A stretch of 34,710 nucleotides of DNA. It comes from Weimeria sp002480925 (lineage in GTDB: Bacteria > Bacillota > Clostridia > Lachnospirales > Lachnospiraceae). Positions 33,484 through 34,710 of this stretch are shown here, piece after piece. The position numbers and the translations under genes are program-made. The stretch lies in contig NZ_JBQHVU010000022.1 in assembly GCF_052064335.1 (NCBI RefSeq), positions 1 to 34,710 of the forward strand. The letters are read 5' to 3'. Position 1 is the stretch's first letter. Each line of letters starts with the position of its first letter. Under the pieces are notes generated by a model. That model searched no databases. It was given only the letters and a program-made list of their open reading frames with translations, and was not told the origin of the DNA.

Positions 33484-34425
33484 ATGGCATTGCAGGAAGA
33501 AGGCGCAAGCATACAGGAGATAGCTGACAAGCTCTCTCTTAATAATTTTACCGAAAGCATAGACCTTTCCAAATGTTTCATCAAGGTAAGGGATATCAAC
33601 AGACCGGCTCTTCAGCTGACTGGATTCTATGAGCATTTCGATTCCAACAGGATCCAGCTCATTGGAATGGTCGAGTATGCCTATCTGCACAGTCAGAAGG
33701 ATGAGAAGGAAAGGCATGAGAATTATAAGAAGCTTTTTTCATATAATATACCGGCTGTGATCATCTGCCGTGGTCTGAAGCCTGAGGCTTCATTCATAGA
33801 GGAGGCCACAAAGGCTGGGACACCTGTACTTGGTACAGAACGGGCGACATCGCAGTTTGAGGCCTCTCTTATACAGCTTCTGGGATATGAGCTGGCGCCT
33901 ATGGCGACCATACATGGGGTGCTTGTCGATGTATATGGCGAGGGACTTCTGATCACAGGGGAAAGCGGGATAGGTAAGTCAGAGGCAGCTCTTGAGCTGG
34001 TCCGAAGAGGACACCGTCTTGTAGCGGATGATGTGGTCGCGATCAGGCGTGTAAATGACGATACGCTTATAGGAAGCTCACCGGCAGTCACCAAATATCT
34101 GATAGAGCTACGCGGTATCGGCATCATAGATGTAAAGAGCCTGTATGGAGTAGAGTGTGTGAAGGATACCCAGACCATAGACCTGGTGATAAAGCTAGAG
34201 GACTGGCACAGCAATACCGAGTACGACAGGCTGGGCCTTGACGATGAGTACACAGAGATCCTGGGTCAGAAGGTTGTCTGCCACTCCCTCCCTATCCGCC
34301 CCGGAAGAAATCTCGCGATCATCTGTGAGACAGCCGCGGTAAACCACCGCCAGAAGAAGATGGGCTATAATGCGGCCGCCGAGCTCTACCGCCGCGTCAA
34401 CGAAAACATCTCGCGTAATAAATGA
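33484..34425 (+). CDS. hprK: HPr kinase/phosphorylase
   Basis: A 313-residue bifunctional enzyme that phosphorylates HPr on its regulatory serine and removes the phosphate, the sensor step of carbon catabolite repression in Firmicutes. Seen: N-terminal domain, Walker A GESGIGKS (residues 159-166), and the family signature ELRGIGIIDVKSLYG. Length is typical. GAAAGGAAA precedes the ATG. It follows the sugar-uptake operon but has its own promoter. An atypical HPr-like protein is encoded at 4229-4507. The stop codon region is repeated, inverted, in the array downstream. Confidence 0.95.
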   Translation: MALQEEGASIQEIADKLSLNNFTESIDLSKCFIKVRDINRPALQLTGFYEHFDSNRIQLIGMVEYAYLHSQKDEKERHENYKKLFSYNIPAVIICRGLKPEASFIEEATKAGTPVLGTERATSQFEASLIQLLGYELAPMATIHGVLVDVYGEGLLITGESGIGKSEAALELVRRGHRLVADDVVAIRRVNDDTLIGSSPAVTKYLIELRGIGIIDVKSLYGVECVKDTQTIDLVIKLEDWHSNTEYDRLGLDDEYTEILGQKVVCHSLPIRPGRNLAIICETAAVNHRQKKMGYNAAAELYRRVNENISRNK

Positions 34426-34437
34426 GCGGTGCTGATA

Positions 34438-34489
34438 CAGTCTCTGGCCTCCGATGCACGCTTGCGTGCAGAGAGGAGGGCAGAGACTG
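34438..34489. repeat. Long nested hairpin after hprK
   Basis: Outer stem of 15 positions with one mismatch (CAGTCTCTG... with ...CAGAGACTG) encloses an inner perfect stem TGCACGC / GCGTGCA with loop TT. No T-tract follows. Confidence 0.75.
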
Positions 34490-34492
34490 GAT

Positions 34493-34710
34493 CAATAGCG
34501 CGAACGCGCGGATGAGCAGGCGCGAAGCGACTGCGAATCGGCACCGCTCATTTATTGGAAGTGCGAAAGCGCGAATGCGCGGATGCAATAGCGCGAACGC
34601 GCGGATGAGCAGGCGCGAAGCGACTGCGAATCGGCACCGCTCATTTATTGGAAGTGCGAAAGCGCGAATGCGCGGATGCAATAGCGCGAACGCGCGGATG
34701 AGCAGGCGCG
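34493..34710. repeat. 93-bp tandem repeat downstream of hprK
   Basis: Units start at 34493, 34586 and 34679, exact 93-base spacing, apparently identical over the visible length; the third is cut by the window end. Each contains GCGC-rich mini-palindromes (GCGCGAACGCGC type) and GCACCGCTCATTTATT (34541-34556 and 34634-34649), which is the exact inverse of the hprK stop region 34417-34432. A long open minus-strand frame exists only because 93 is divisible by three; not called as a gene. Confidence 0.9.

Noticed and set aside
34397..34681. 94-residue minus-strand frame across the hprK end
   Set aside because: Repetitive peptide from the 93-bp unit, overlapping hprK; no start signals.

Overview
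The window looks like chromosomal DNA of a Gram-positive Clostridia-type bacterium, most likely a Lachnospiraceae member. That is an inference from strong AGGAGG ribosome sites, moderate GC, consensus sigma-A promoters, a comF / yvyF-like / membrane protein / cdaA / cdaR order, the long LeuA type, paired GH94 phosphorylases with an ABC sugar importer that has no ATPase gene, and an HPr kinase. No rRNA, tRNA, CRISPR array, transposase or phage gene was seen.

Layout. 1-742: a broken comF end (with a strong hairpin) and a zinc-finger YvyF-like protein. 744-4507: two membrane proteins of unknown function, the diadenylate cyclase CdaA, its partner CdaR (YbbR) and an atypical HPr-like protein, with genes overlapping or nearly touching. 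4524-6206: leuA. 6419-11268: five surface-polysaccharide genes (rfbD-like, GT2, glf, gtrA-like, polyprenyl-phosphate sugar transferase). 12078-13941: the Wzm/Wzt-type polysaccharide exporter. 14146-18997: the str locus (rpsL, rpsG, fusA, tuf), with a separate strong tuf promoter and a terminator. 19090-19746: an unrecognised minus-strand gene. 19992-24074: ftsH and uvrC. 24139-33230: a beta-glucoside locus, with two GH94 phosphorylases, an AraC regulator, a lipoprotein binding protein and two permeases. 33484-34425: hprK, followed by a 93-bp tandem repeat that runs off the window.

The most unusual content lies between the genes. There is a family of heptamer arrays (T-N-A-G-A-G-G type, often with an inverted C-rich arm) that start at or inside stop codons. 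There is also a mosaic of 42-bp and about 68-bp modules repeated at three places: 6212-6378, 11446-12016 and 15219-15446. The first copy is an inverted duplicate of part of the second, with one substitution plus two extra 42-bp units, so the pair flanks the five polysaccharide genes as inverted repeats. The third copy interrupts the str operon between rpsG and fusA. A different array (93-bp unit) follows hprK and carries inverted copies of the hprK stop-codon region. I recognise no named repeat family here; this is the best candidate for something undescribed.

Functional themes: c-di-AMP signalling, export of a polysaccharide that probably contains rhamnose and galactofuranose, translation, membrane proteolysis, DNA repair, and phosphorolytic use of cello-oligosaccharides under AraC and HPr/HprK-type control.
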